Under the pieces are notes generated by a model. It had not been told where the DNA came from. It worked only from the letters and a program-made list of their open reading frames with translations, and ran no database searches. DNA of 64,000 nucleotides. Source: a virus. Positions 6,683-14,946 of this stretch are shown piece by piece (position 1 is the stretch's first letter; every line of letters starts with the position of its first letter). The DNA is taken from positions 1 through 64,000 of the IMG/VR virus record IMGVR_UViG_3300014914_000004, one strand, 5' to 3'. The translations under genes were made by a program, and so were the position numbers.

Positions 6683-7144
6683 ATGGGAATTACATTAGAA
6701 CAGGCTAAAGCGGAGATGCACGAGAAGATGCACGACGGGGTGGTGTGCCCCTGTTGTGGAGGGAAGGTGAAGGTCTATAAGCGCAAGCTGAGCAAGGATA
6801 TGGCTAAGTTTCTTTTGATGGTCGTCTCCAAGTACCGAGAGGCAGTAAGATTCTACGCGACGAATGAGGTTATTCAGGGTGGAAACAAGAATGCCACAGA
6901 TGGAGTATACCTGGTACACTGGGGCCTCCTAGAGAAATCAGACGATACGAACAGGGGAGTGCAGGGTGTAGGGCTGTACAGGCCTACTTCAGAAGGGATG
7001 CACTTTGCGTACAATGAAACATATGTACCGACACATGCCCATCTGCTTAATAAGAAGAAAATAGGGGAAAGTTTTGACCGTACGAACATCAAAGGGGTTT
7101 TGGGCGCCGACTACGAAGCGCTCAAGCTTTACTACTTATCTTGA
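6683..7144 (+). CDS. Zinc-motif hypothetical protein
   Basis: A 153-residue ORF with C-P-C-C-G-G-K-V at residues 22-29, a knuckle that would need partner Cys elsewhere. The rest is alpha/beta with a helix (KFLLMVVSKYREAV) and a wHTH-like layout with a G-L-Y-R-P-T-S-E-G wing. Other phage proteins of this type have a winged-helix C-terminal domain, but I am not sure here. It ends TCT-TGA; the frame +1 to it encodes another zinc ribbon (7074-7355), possibly fused by recoding. Confidence 0.7.
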   Translation: MGITLEQAKAEMHEKMHDGVVCPCCGGKVKVYKRKLSKDMAKFLLMVVSKYREAVRFYATNEVIQGGNKNATDGVYLVHWGLLEKSDDTNRGVQGVGLYRPTSEGMHFAYNETYVPTHAHLLNKKKIGESFDRTNIKGVLGADYEALKLYYLS

Positions 7145-7355
7145 GAAGACAGTTCCAGCCGAGAAGACGTGTCTGCACTGTGGCGCTGAGTGGGAAGTAG
7201 AAGGCAAGCTTCCACGGTTTACTACCAGGGCGATACAGGTGACGGATCCGACGCACAAGAATGCGGTCTGGTGGGTCTGTCCTGACTGCGGCGCGTCCTG
7301 GGACGCACGCACGGGACAGAAAACTAAAGAGGGGGTTGGTAGTCCAGTGAAGTAG
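7074..7355 (+). CDS. Zinc-ribbon protein or frameshifted extension of the previous ORF
   Basis: The frame is open to TAG 7353-7355 and encodes a clear zinc ribbon: C-L-H-C-G-A-E-W and C-P-D-C-G-A-S-W about 45 residues apart. The only usable start in frame is TTG 7074, with AGGGGAAAG upstream, which would put 71 nt inside the previous gene. Alternatively the ribosome shifts +1 at the TCT-TGA end of the 6683 ORF, joining both zinc halves. It is the last gene before the strong terminator at 7378. Confidence 0.6.
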   Translation: MTVRTSKGFWAPTTKRSSFTTYLEKTVPAEKTCLHCGAEWEVEGKLPRFTTRAIQVTDPTHKNAVWWVCPDCGASWDARTGQKTKEGVGSPVK

Positions 7356-7377
7356 CGTTGCGAGTACTACAAGAGGA

Positions 7378-7416
7378 GGTAGCAGTCTTAATTGACTGCT
7401 GCCGTCCTTTTTTTTT
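7378..7416 (+). terminator. Strong Rho-independent terminator
   Basis: A ten-base-pair stem GGTAGCAGTC / GACTGCTGCC (one G-U) with loop TTAATT, then GTCC and a run of nine T. It ends the small-gene region and isolates it from the fibre block that starts at 7477. Confidence 0.92.
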
Positions 7417-7425
7417 GATCTTTAG

Positions 7426-7436
7426 CCTATACTTTC
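7426..7436 (+). promoter_or_regulatory. Candidate phage late promoter motif CCTATACTTTC
   Basis: It lies between the terminator at 7378 and the ATG at 7477, so a promoter is required in this gap. The same 11-mer recurs at 42770, with close variants at 35006, 54763 and, on the minus strand, 23379-23396, each just upstream of a virion or lysis gene. There is no good sigma-70 -35 element upstream. An inference from recurrence and position only. Confidence 0.45.
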
Positions 7437-7476
7437 AAACGTAGGCTTTACGGAGTAATCTAGTAAGAGGAGTCGC

Positions 7477-8112
7477 ATGTATACTGTGCAAATAACTAAC
7501 ATCAGTACAGGGGTCGTAGTGATCCAGGATCCTTACCCCTCAGAAGGCCGGCTGACTATCCCCCTAGATCCCGGAGAAGTAGAGACCCGTGAGCTCATAG
7601 ACTCCCAGTATGATCGGGTAAAAGCACAGCTTGACTGGCACGCAGGGGACGGCAGGATCACCTACACTGCGTACAACGGTCCTGCCAGTAAAATTATGAA
7701 TGATTCAGGTGTGCCGGGCTTAACCGTAAAAGAGGCGCTGGATAACCTGGCCGGAGGCATAACAGGTACTTCTGATATGTTTTTGTCTGGAGGACGAGAA
7801 GGGGCAGCTATATCCAACGTGTATCTCCGGGGTCCCGGGGGAACTCCTACGAATCAGTCAGGGTTCGTTATCCCGTACGACGCTACTATCGTAGCCCTCA
7901 GTCTTGCAACTACGGGCGCACACACCTGGACGCTAGAGGTGCGCAAGAACAATAATCCTGCAGTTATCGCGTCACTTACAGTTGCTGCTTTAGAGCGGAC
8001 GTATGACAGTACAATTAATGTAGATATTGATGCTGGAGATGAGCTTCAACTGTATTGTAACGGTACAAACATCAATGCACCTTCAGGGTCCCTTGTACTG
8101 AGGAGGAGATAA
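7477..8112 (+). CDS. Virion structural / fibre-associated protein
   Basis: A 211-residue protein behind AAGAGGAGT. N-terminal strand-rich domain (about 1-65), a linker with L-T-V-K-E-A-L-D-N-L, and a C-terminal beta-sandwich-like domain (about 110-211) with a Thr/Gly-rich pattern typical of phage fibre and decoration proteins. It is the first gene of a five-gene fibre block and its TAA overlaps the next ATG. No catalytic motif. It may attach the following fibres to the tail. Confidence 0.7.
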   Translation: MYTVQITNISTGVVVIQDPYPSEGRLTIPLDPGEVETRELIDSQYDRVKAQLDWHAGDGRITYTAYNGPASKIMNDSGVPGLTVKEALDNLAGGITGTSDMFLSGGREGAAISNVYLRGPGGTPTNQSGFVIPYDATIVALSLATTGAHTWTLEVRKNNNPAVIASLTVAALERTYDSTINVDIDAGDELQLYCNGTNINAPSGSLVLRRR

Positions 8113-9017
8113 TGGTTGGCGTATACCTAACTACCACAGGAACGTTGGATCCTATAGTAATTGACGATATGGGAGCGCTAACGTTCCCGCATCCGACAGT
8201 AGCATACAACTTGCTGTTAGACGTGACTGAGGATGAGATACAAAGCTCTGAGGACCTCCAGACATTAGTTACTGCGGGACATGTAACACTGGCGGATGAT
8301 GCTGGAGACCCGATTACGGATGTGCATGCCGCGGGACCACACCACCATCCTATTGGAGACGTAGATAATCTGCAGACTGAGTTGGCTGCCAAGGCAGATA
8401 CCCCCCACGGAACTGCCGACCATACGGGGATTATCGGGACACATGCGCAAATATCGGTGGTGGGGGTCGATGACCATCATGCTGAAGACCACGCGGCACG
8501 CCATGCTGATGGCGGAGCTGACGCCGTAAAGTTGGATGATCTCGCTACTCCGGACGACAATACTGATTTAGACTCCAGCACATCACGTCATGGCCTTCTC
8601 CCCAAGTTAGGAGGAGGTACCTCTGATTTTTTGAGGGCAGACGGCACCTGGGTAGTTCCTGCAGGCTCCGGACCTAACGTGGACACCGTGTCCACCGTTG
8701 GGGCTATTGTGACTACAATAAGCACGATACCTATCCCGGATGACACAGTACTATTATTTAAGGTTAGCGTAGTAGGCCGTCGAACAGATGCTCCAGATAG
8801 AGCTATGTATGTTCGGTGTTTCGGCGTGTACCGTGAGAGTGCGGGGGTGGCTACATTAGAAGGGGCATTGCAGACACTTCTTACTCGTGAATCAGCGCCA
8901 GGCTGGGACTGCACAGTATCTGTTTCAGGCAACAATGTATTAGTACAAGTATTAGGGGGTGTAGGGCACAGTGTGGATTGGAAGTGTGAATATTTTGACG
9001 GAGTGGAGGTCAGCTAA
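8112..9017 (+). CDS. Tail fibre / virion structural protein
   Basis: A 301-residue protein. The central region is His-rich (GPHHHPIGD, HTGIIGTHAQ, DDHHAEDHAARHADGG), the repeat style of trimeric fibre shafts. It contains L-Q-T-E-L-A-A-K-A-D and D-F-L-R-A-D-G-T-W-V-V-P, both typical phage tail-fibre linkers. The C-terminal 110 residues look like a beta-sandwich knob. It overlaps its neighbours by 1 nt on both sides (TAATG). Confidence 0.78.
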   Translation: MVGVYLTTTGTLDPIVIDDMGALTFPHPTVAYNLLLDVTEDEIQSSEDLQTLVTAGHVTLADDAGDPITDVHAAGPHHHPIGDVDNLQTELAAKADTPHGTADHTGIIGTHAQISVVGVDDHHAEDHAARHADGGADAVKLDDLATPDDNTDLDSSTSRHGLLPKLGGGTSDFLRADGTWVVPAGSGPNVDTVSTVGAIVTTISTIPIPDDTVLLFKVSVVGRRTDAPDRAMYVRCFGVYRESAGVATLEGALQTLLTRESAPGWDCTVSVSGNNVLVQVLGGVGHSVDWKCEYFDGVEVS

Positions 9018-12000
9018 TGTCCATCACGGGGACCACAGATCTAGGTAACGGGGTGTTGGCGGTCACGGTAGATCATGATCCAACCTCGGTTGCTACGGAC
9101 GCACCTGAAGGCTCAATAATACTGCAAGAAGGTACCTCGGACTGGTACAAAAAAGAAGACGACGGTGTTTCTACGAATGTAAGTATCTTAGGTGCTAAGT
9201 ACGGCAATACGCTCCTCGTGGCTAAGACAGGCGGGGATTACGACACTATTCAAGCTGCGATTAATGCGTCCGGTGCCAATGATACGATCATTATCCACCC
9301 CGGTACGTACATAGAAGCCGTGACGACTAAAGCTGGAGGCTCCACGACGTTGGTTGGTGAGGGTGCGATGGGTAGTGTAGTCATCCAGCAGGATGCTGCA
9401 ACGGTGATGACCGTACCGGCGACTCCAATGACAATGGCGTTTATCAAGAATATCAAATTGAAGTCCAATGCGGTAGGTGCGGATCCTTCAAAGCTATTGG
9501 TGGGTGCCGGGCTGATGATGCTGTTCAGTGAAGTGGCTTTTGACTACGATATGAACAACGGCTACTGCTCCAGCATCGTAACGCTGAACGCTGGGAACAC
9601 TATTTTCACTAACTGTAAATTCGACTTTGACGGAGTTGGAACAGCTGGTGCCGAAAGTAATTTCGTCACTACTGCAGGGGCGGCAATGTTCGCCATCATG
9701 CAGGGGTTCGGCACGATGAGCGTTACTGCGGTTACAGCTTCTGAGAACCTGCATTTTATTAAAGACCTTTCTTCCGGAGCAAATAACATAAGGGATTTTG
9801 ATTGTAGATTAGATGCTTCGGGTGCGTCGTTTGCTGGTAGTTTAGATTTTTATTACGGTGAAAACTCCGGTTCGGTAGAGCTTCAGTCGAATAAGCTTCT
9901 TATCTCGACGCCCAGCGGTGCGGTAGGCTCATATGGTAGAGCTTACCGTCTTGCAGGTACGGGAGGAGGAGCGGTCCACTCGTCGGGCAATAGGGTCGAG
10001 GTAGCAGGGTTTGCGGATAACTACTTTGCCGATATTAGTGCAACCGAGACGCTGTATTCACACTTTGATGATGTGGTTGCGGCGCAGGGAACAATTGATG
10101 CGGGAACTTATCGCTACGTGAACTCGCCTTCAAATGGTGACCTGCAGCTTTCAGGTGTTGTCATTCCGAATACAATTGATGTAACGTCAGATTACGGTGC
10201 AACTGAGAGTTGGGTATTTAACGAGGCGTACTGCGATAGTTCCAGCGCATTGACTATGACGTTCCCAGTACCAGCAAGTATGGTCTATTTTCCAAATGGC
10301 TCGCGGAGAATGATGTTCAACAACGGAACCGGGACGGTCTATATCGACCCGAACGGTAACGACATTGATGGGTCTCCTGTTGAGCGCATGATTCAGCCAA
10401 ACGGCTGGTTGCATATTGGAAAAATAGACGACGAGATTCGTGTGTTGGATAGCTCGCTGTTTTCAGTCGCTATAGTTCCGACAGACATATCGAATTTGGA
10501 ATTGTGGGTGGATTTCAGTGATGCTTCGACGCTTACGATGAGCGGGTCAAGCATTACGGGAGTTGTCTCAAAAGACCCCAGCAGCCACGCCAGTGTTAGC
10601 GTAACTAGCGTACTCGCAGAACTTTCAGCATTGAACGGTAAGCAGGTTGCTGATTTTGGTGTTGGCACGAATAACTCGAATGTTGATTTTGGTGATTTGG
10701 AAGTACACGATAACACCCGCGGACTGCACGTTATCGTTGTGGCTCAAGCCAACTCTACGAATGATATGTTGGTCGCCAAGTATGGGTCGTCCAGCTTGCG
10801 TGAGTGGTATATGGGGACAAGTGTTTTTAGGAACTACGAGCTTGCTACGGGCGGCACACAAGGCTCTGCTAATTTGAATATCAGTGATATGGAGTGGTCT
10901 GTCTATGAGGCCAAGTGGGCACCGGGCGCGATAGTCAAGACCTGGATGAACGGTATCGCTTACGGAACAGACTATAGCGTGCCTAACTCGATGGCAGACA
11001 CTGCTGCTAATCTGTATTTGGGGGCCTACAATACAGGGACAAGCAGTGAGCTTTCCGGCAAAATTGCCGAAGTCATTATTTACAGTGATAATCTTACAGA
11101 GAATGAACGTGCAGGGCTGGTTAGTTATTTGTCGGGAAAATACGGACTAGCTCTCAATCCCCCGGGTCAGTCAGCAGAACTCAATGACTTGAAAGATGTT
11201 GATGCTCCAAACCCGAATCCAGGTGCTAAGCTGTTTTACAACGAAGGCACGCATACGTGGGAACAAGAGCCTCTGCCGATTTTAGTGTACAAAGAGGTTA
11301 TCTGTGCTGATTGGGCACCGACTTTGGATGATATTTACGACTTCGGTTCTACTTTGATAATTAATGCTCGGGTGAGTTTCACCAGCTTTGTTGGGAACGC
11401 AACTGTCGCAGTGCTCAACGGGCTGACTCCCACAGCAGGAGATGCTTATCTAGTTACAGACGCAGGAACACTGACAACGGGTTCCCTGGCGGTAGTTGCG
11501 GGAGACGTTGTAGTGTACAGCGGCACTGCCTGGGTAATGGGTAAGGGAGTAGGTAGCAGTGGGTACGCACAACAGGGGGTGCGTTTCCAGCTGTCAAGTG
11601 TCACGACCCTTATCGCACCGTACACGGGTTATTCAGGTGGCGAGTATCTGTATTTTGATGGCACGAGTAACACCGGAGTGGACACGGCACTGGACGTAGT
11701 TCTTACGCTGCCAGCGCCCACAGGACTCCCAGCACATGACGGGATGCTGCGAAGGTTGTATCTGGGAATCATGAGCGACACTGAATACGGTAAAGTAGAT
11801 ATAGAGATAGCGAGCAGCGGTGTTTTTTCGGATGGACTAGAGAAGGCAGAGCTCCGCAAAGATGGATCTACTGTTATGCTCGCGGCGTTTAACGCTGCGT
11901 TGCAATCTACCTGGCAACGTATTTCCAGTATGAAAGATGTAATGCAAATTCGGCGTGCCGCTACCTGGGCGGCTGCGAATTTCAGTACAGCTACTGCTCT

Positions 12001-12358
12001 TCCGTTCGACACGGCCGACACTGAGAACAACGACGCGGTATCGGAGTGGGCGATCACGCCGAATCCAAGTTATGTTTCGATAAATTACACGAGTCGGTAC
12101 ACCGTTTCCGGCTTTGCTTCATTAGATTCTACGGGCGGTAGTACGTGGACATGTGATGCGTACCTGGCAGTAAACGGGACCGAAGTAAGCGGCACCCGAA
12201 TACGTACTGGCAACTATGGAGGGGAAGATCAAGCCCTCACACTTTCTCCGATGGTACTAGACCTTGAGGATGGGGACTATCTTGAGTGGGTGTTCGATCA
12301 GGCAAGTTTGACTGGGAATCTGCGCGCAGCCACCTTATCTGTGGTATGTGATTATTAG
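9017..12358 (+). CDS. Large tail fibre with pectin-lyase-like and LamG-like domains
   Basis: A 1113-residue protein. Residues 1-60 form an anchor module shared with the 12838 gene (G-T-T-D-L-G-N-G; V-D-H-D-P; A-T-D-A-P). Residues about 65-370 start with a D-Y-D-T-I-Q-A-A-I-N signature and a G-T-Y-I-E-A motif of right-handed beta-helix (pectin-lyase-like) folds. Residues about 490-720 have L-E-L-W-V-D-F-S-D-A-S-T-L and a later Ala-Glu-V-I-I-Y, typical of concanavalin/LamG lectin domains in phage fibres. The C-terminus is beta-rich. A likely receptor-binding or glycan-binding protein. Confidence 0.85.
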   Translation: MSITGTTDLGNGVLAVTVDHDPTSVATDAPEGSIILQEGTSDWYKKEDDGVSTNVSILGAKYGNTLLVAKTGGDYDTIQAAINASGANDTIIIHPGTYIEAVTTKAGGSTTLVGEGAMGSVVIQQDAATVMTVPATPMTMAFIKNIKLKSNAVGADPSKLLVGAGLMMLFSEVAFDYDMNNGYCSSIVTLNAGNTIFTNCKFDFDGVGTAGAESNFVTTAGAAMFAIMQGFGTMSVTAVTASENLHFIKDLSSGANNIRDFDCRLDASGASFAGSLDFYYGENSGSVELQSNKLLISTPSGAVGSYGRAYRLAGTGGGAVHSSGNRVEVAGFADNYFADISATETLYSHFDDVVAAQGTIDAGTYRYVNSPSNGDLQLSGVVIPNTIDVTSDYGATESWVFNEAYCDSSSALTMTFPVPASMVYFPNGSRRMMFNNGTGTVYIDPNGNDIDGSPVERMIQPNGWLHIGKIDDEIRVLDSSLFSVAIVPTDISNLELWVDFSDASTLTMSGSSITGVVSKDPSSHASVSVTSVLAELSALNGKQVADFGVGTNNSNVDFGDLEVHDNTRGLHVIVVAQANSTNDMLVAKYGSSSLREWYMGTSVFRNYELATGGTQGSANLNISDMEWSVYEAKWAPGAIVKTWMNGIAYGTDYSVPNSMADTAANLYLGAYNTGTSSELSGKIAEVIIYSDNLTENERAGLVSYLSGKYGLALNPPGQSAELNDLKDVDAPNPNPGAKLFYNEGTHTWEQEPLPILVYKEVICADWAPTLDDIYDFGSTLIINARVSFTSFVGNATVAVLNGLTPTAGDAYLVTDAGTLTTGSLAVVAGDVVVYSGTAWVMGKGVGSSGYAQQGVRFQLSSVTTLIAPYTGYSGGEYLYFDGTSNTGVDTALDVVLTLPAPTGLPAHDGMLRRLYLGIMSDTEYGKVDIEIASSGVFSDGLEKAELRKDGSTVMLAAFNAALQSTWQRISSMKDVMQIRRAATWAAANFSTATALPFDTADTENNDAVSEWAITPNPSYVSINYTSRYTVSGFASLDSTGGSTWTCDAYLAVNGTEVSGTRIRTGNYGGEDQALTLSPMVLDLEDGDYLEWVFDQASLTGNLRAATLSVVCDY

Positions 12359-12367
12359 GAGGCGGAA

Positions 12368-12838
12368 ATGGCACGGACAGAGTATACGTATTCAAACTTA
12401 GTGGAGCTTCCGTGCTTTGCGTACATAGATGAGTACTTAGGACTTTCCAGTATGGCAAACAAGGACATGGTTGATATCTCAGTTAACCCTGAGCAACGAT
12501 GGCTTAAAGTCTGGTTTGATCCTGAGTTAAGTGTTGCAGATAAAGCGTTGTTCGATACAATAGTAGCGGACAGTCTTGGGAAGATAAGTGTTAAGAAGAG
12601 TAGAGAGGCTATCATGGCTGAGATACTTACGGCAGCATCTTCGGACCAGGAGCAAATGGGACGTTTACTGGACGCGCTGGACGACTACACGTCCATGTCT
12701 ATCGCCTTAGACGGCAGGAATTACGCCTTAGCTCGTTCGCGCGTGCAGAAGGTATATCTTGACGGTAAAATTACGGAGGCAGACAGGGACCTGGTACTAG
12801 CATGTATCCCTGCTGACTCGTATGTATTGGAGAATTGA
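12368..12838 (+). CDS. Hypothetical protein of the fibre operon
   Basis: A 156-residue, mostly helical acidic protein behind GGAGGCGG. N-terminal aromatic-rich part (TEYTYSNLVELPCFAYIDEYLG), then helices. Its position between two fibres that share an anchor module suggests a fibre chaperone or connector, but no family motif is recognised. Its TGA overlaps the next ATG (TGATG). Confidence 0.65.
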   Translation: MARTEYTYSNLVELPCFAYIDEYLGLSSMANKDMVDISVNPEQRWLKVWFDPELSVADKALFDTIVADSLGKISVKKSREAIMAEILTAASSDQEQMGRLLDALDDYTSMSIALDGRNYALARSRVQKVYLDGKITEADRDLVLACIPADSYVLEN

Positions 12839-14232
12839 TGGCTGTTTTAGGTACTACAGATATGGGAAGAGGGGCGCGTACGCTTTTAGTCGACCACGAC
12901 CCTTTTGTAGTGGCGACAGATGCCCCCACAGGGGCCCTTATCGTTAGAGAGGGGTCGTCGACATGGTATCGAAAGCTCGACGATGGGCTCACCACTAACG
13001 TTGCGATAGATGAAGTTCCTAGTGCTGCTGCTAAATTAGAATACGGCTCTTTTTGTGTTGCCAGGGCGAATCAGGATTCTTGGAACCAAACGACATTGCG
13101 GGAGTGGATTTATTACCACGCAGCAGACATAAAACGTAATGTAAGTTCTTATTTTGGGAGTTGTTTTTTTGATGTTGTAGAGTTGGATGATTCTTCAGTC
13201 TACAGCACGTGGGAGAAGTTGCAGTTTGCAGATGTTGCAGCAATGTACACTTTTATACGCGACAATTTTGCAGAGAGCATTTCTAATCCTGGGACGCCTG
13301 CACGCCATGCGTATGTTCGAGTCTACGACATGGTGGGTCCGCAGGTTCCTAATATAGATAAAATATACGGAATTAATAAGTTTTACTCCGTATTGCGGGG
13401 CAGCAAAAACTACAGAAGTAACCCTTACTGCCTTACGTCTACTCCTAGTTGGGACTTCTTTGCTCCATGGTTCAACGATTTGTGTAACCAAAATTTCGGG
13501 TTTGGCAGCGGGCACACATATAGTGCGGGAGACGAAAGTGCACTGTGGCTAAGTCGAAATGAGCGAAAAAGATATGGGCTGCCTCATCCCGGATTCAGTT
13601 CTTACTTACAGTCTAATGTAGATAGAGCAATCTGGAACTGGGGAGATTCTAGTTTTTCCAGTCTCCCTACCCCGACAAGGTACGATAATGACCCGGCGCC
13701 TAATGGCTCAAGACATACATATTGCGGGCTACATACACAAGCGATTTCATCCTGGGAATGGGTAGATAGCGGGCCGTCATTAGGATTAGGTATTGGCAGT
13801 ATGGATAGAAGCTGGTTAGCATTGTACCACTTACAGAGCGGGATTGATTCTAACCACAGGGCAATTATGCTTAAGCCAGTAGGGATAGATCAGGCAGGAC
13901 TGAACTGGTTTGATAGTAGCAGTTACGACATATGTGCTCTGTACACCAGAAAGAACTCTACTCCTATTATGCGACAGCTCTCGTTGGCAGGGTCAAGGGT
14001 AAGTACTGTACGTGACCTTGTGTGGTTGGACATTACACAGTGGCGTCCTCCGAATCACGGACAATCACCTTCGGATTTGAGTATGAATATGGTAGGGGAG
14101 CAGCCGTACATTACCCAGTTTATGTTGCGGGACAAAGTTACACGGGAAGTATCTCCGGCTTCAAAACCTAGGATAGTGTTGTCGCAGAGACATAGAGACG
14201 CACCTTATAAGTATGAGGTAAAGCGTCCATAG
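12838..14232 (+). CDS. Tail fibre / adhesin with shared N-terminal anchor
   Basis: A 464-residue protein from ATG 12838 (TTG 12835 is the alternative). Residues 1-58 match the anchor of the 9017 fibre (G-T-T-D-M-G-R-G; V-D-H-D-P-F; A-T-D-A-P; W-Y-R-K-L-D-D-G). The remaining 400 residues are aromatic- and Trp-rich with no family recognised, an orphan adhesin head. It ends in TAG; the same frame then stays open for 50 codons through a Trp-rich repeat into the next gene, so readthrough is conceivable. Confidence 0.75.
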   Translation: MAVLGTTDMGRGARTLLVDHDPFVVATDAPTGALIVREGSSTWYRKLDDGLTTNVAIDEVPSAAAKLEYGSFCVARANQDSWNQTTLREWIYYHAADIKRNVSSYFGSCFFDVVELDDSSVYSTWEKLQFADVAAMYTFIRDNFAESISNPGTPARHAYVRVYDMVGPQVPNIDKIYGINKFYSVLRGSKNYRSNPYCLTSTPSWDFFAPWFNDLCNQNFGFGSGHTYSAGDESALWLSRNERKRYGLPHPGFSSYLQSNVDRAIWNWGDSSFSSLPTPTRYDNDPAPNGSRHTYCGLHTQAISSWEWVDSGPSLGLGIGSMDRSWLALYHLQSGIDSNHRAIMLKPVGIDQAGLNWFDSSSYDICALYTRKNSTPIMRQLSLAGSRVSTVRDLVWLDITQWRPPNHGQSPSDLSMNMVGEQPYITQFMLRDKVTREVSPASKPRIVLSQRHRDAPYKYEVKRP

Positions 14233-14241
14233 TTTAAGTGG

Positions 14242-14331
14242 TGGTCTGTCTGGTTAAAGTCAGGCTACATATGGCGTGTATGGTTAAAATCGCGCCGCAT
14301 TTGGTCTGTTTGGTTAAAGTCAGGCCATCTA
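14242..14331 (+). repeat. Three tandem 30-bp units encoding a Trp-rich decapeptide
   Basis: Units at 14242-14271, 14272-14301 and 14302-14331. In the frame shared by both flanking genes each reads W-(S/R)-V-W-L-K-S-(G/R)-x-(I/L). Several differences between units are silent third-base changes (GTC/GTA/GTT for Val, AAG/AAA for Lys, TCA/TCG for Ser), which hints that the frame was translated. There is no start codon between the upstream TAG (14230) and the downstream ATG (14383). The 150-nt gap holds nothing else recognisable. Confidence 0.8.
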
Positions 14332-14382
14332 ACATTATGCTCAGTATTTCTGGGCTTAAGATACAGGGAAAGGGTACATTAC

Positions 14383-14937
14383 ATGTCTGGTTCTAAACAT
14401 ATGCTAGTGTGCCTCACGGCTTCTGACGGTTTTATCGGTAGCGCTATCCGAGGCGTAACTGAGAGCAATGTGAACCATGCGTTCATTGCGTTTTACAGCA
14501 AAGAACATAAGAGCTGGCAGGCGCTACAGACAGATCATCGTGGGCTAGTGCAGGTTCCGGCAAAGACTTTAGATTATAGGTCTATTGAGTGTTACATGTT
14601 CCCTGACCTGGACCTGACGACAGCACTCCCTGAGTGTGGAGACCTTATCGGAGACTCTTATGATTTTATCGGGATCGCCGGCTTCCTAATTAAGATATGT
14701 GTATGGCGACTTACAGGGCGTCGTATAGTGAATCCATTACATAAAAAAGGCGAGTTATTCTGCTCGGAATTCGCCGTCGAATACTTACAGAAAGTTGCTG
14801 GGATGTATTCCTGGATGAAGATGGTTAAGCCTTCCGGCGTAGCTCCTGGAGGACTAAGCTCTAGTCTGGGCGTCCCCTCTCTTAAAGAAATGCTGCAAAC
14901 ACACGATGAGGTGTCTAGGGTAGATTGCCCTTGGTAG
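14383..14937 (+). CDS. Permuted papain-like (YiiX/DUF830-type) amidase or peptidase
   Basis: A 184-residue protein. An N-terminal His in V-N-H-A-F-I-A-F-Y (His32), a middle G-D-S-Y-D-F-I-G-I-A-G, and the C-terminal L-F-C-S-E-F-A-V-E-Y-L with Cys127 fit the circularly permuted NlpC/P60 fold of YiiX/LRAT-like proteins, where His comes before the nucleophilic Cys. These enzymes act on amide or thioester bonds in peptidoglycan, lipids or proteins. Next to fibre and membrane genes, a lysis or entry role is possible. The substrate is unknown. Confidence 0.75.
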   Translation: MSGSKHMLVCLTASDGFIGSAIRGVTESNVNHAFIAFYSKEHKSWQALQTDHRGLVQVPAKTLDYRSIECYMFPDLDLTTALPECGDLIGDSYDFIGIAGFLIKICVWRLTGRRIVNPLHKKGELFCSEFAVEYLQKVAGMYSWMKMVKPSGVAPGGLSSSLGVPSLKEMLQTHDEVSRVDCPW

Positions 14938-14946
14938 GAGGACAGT

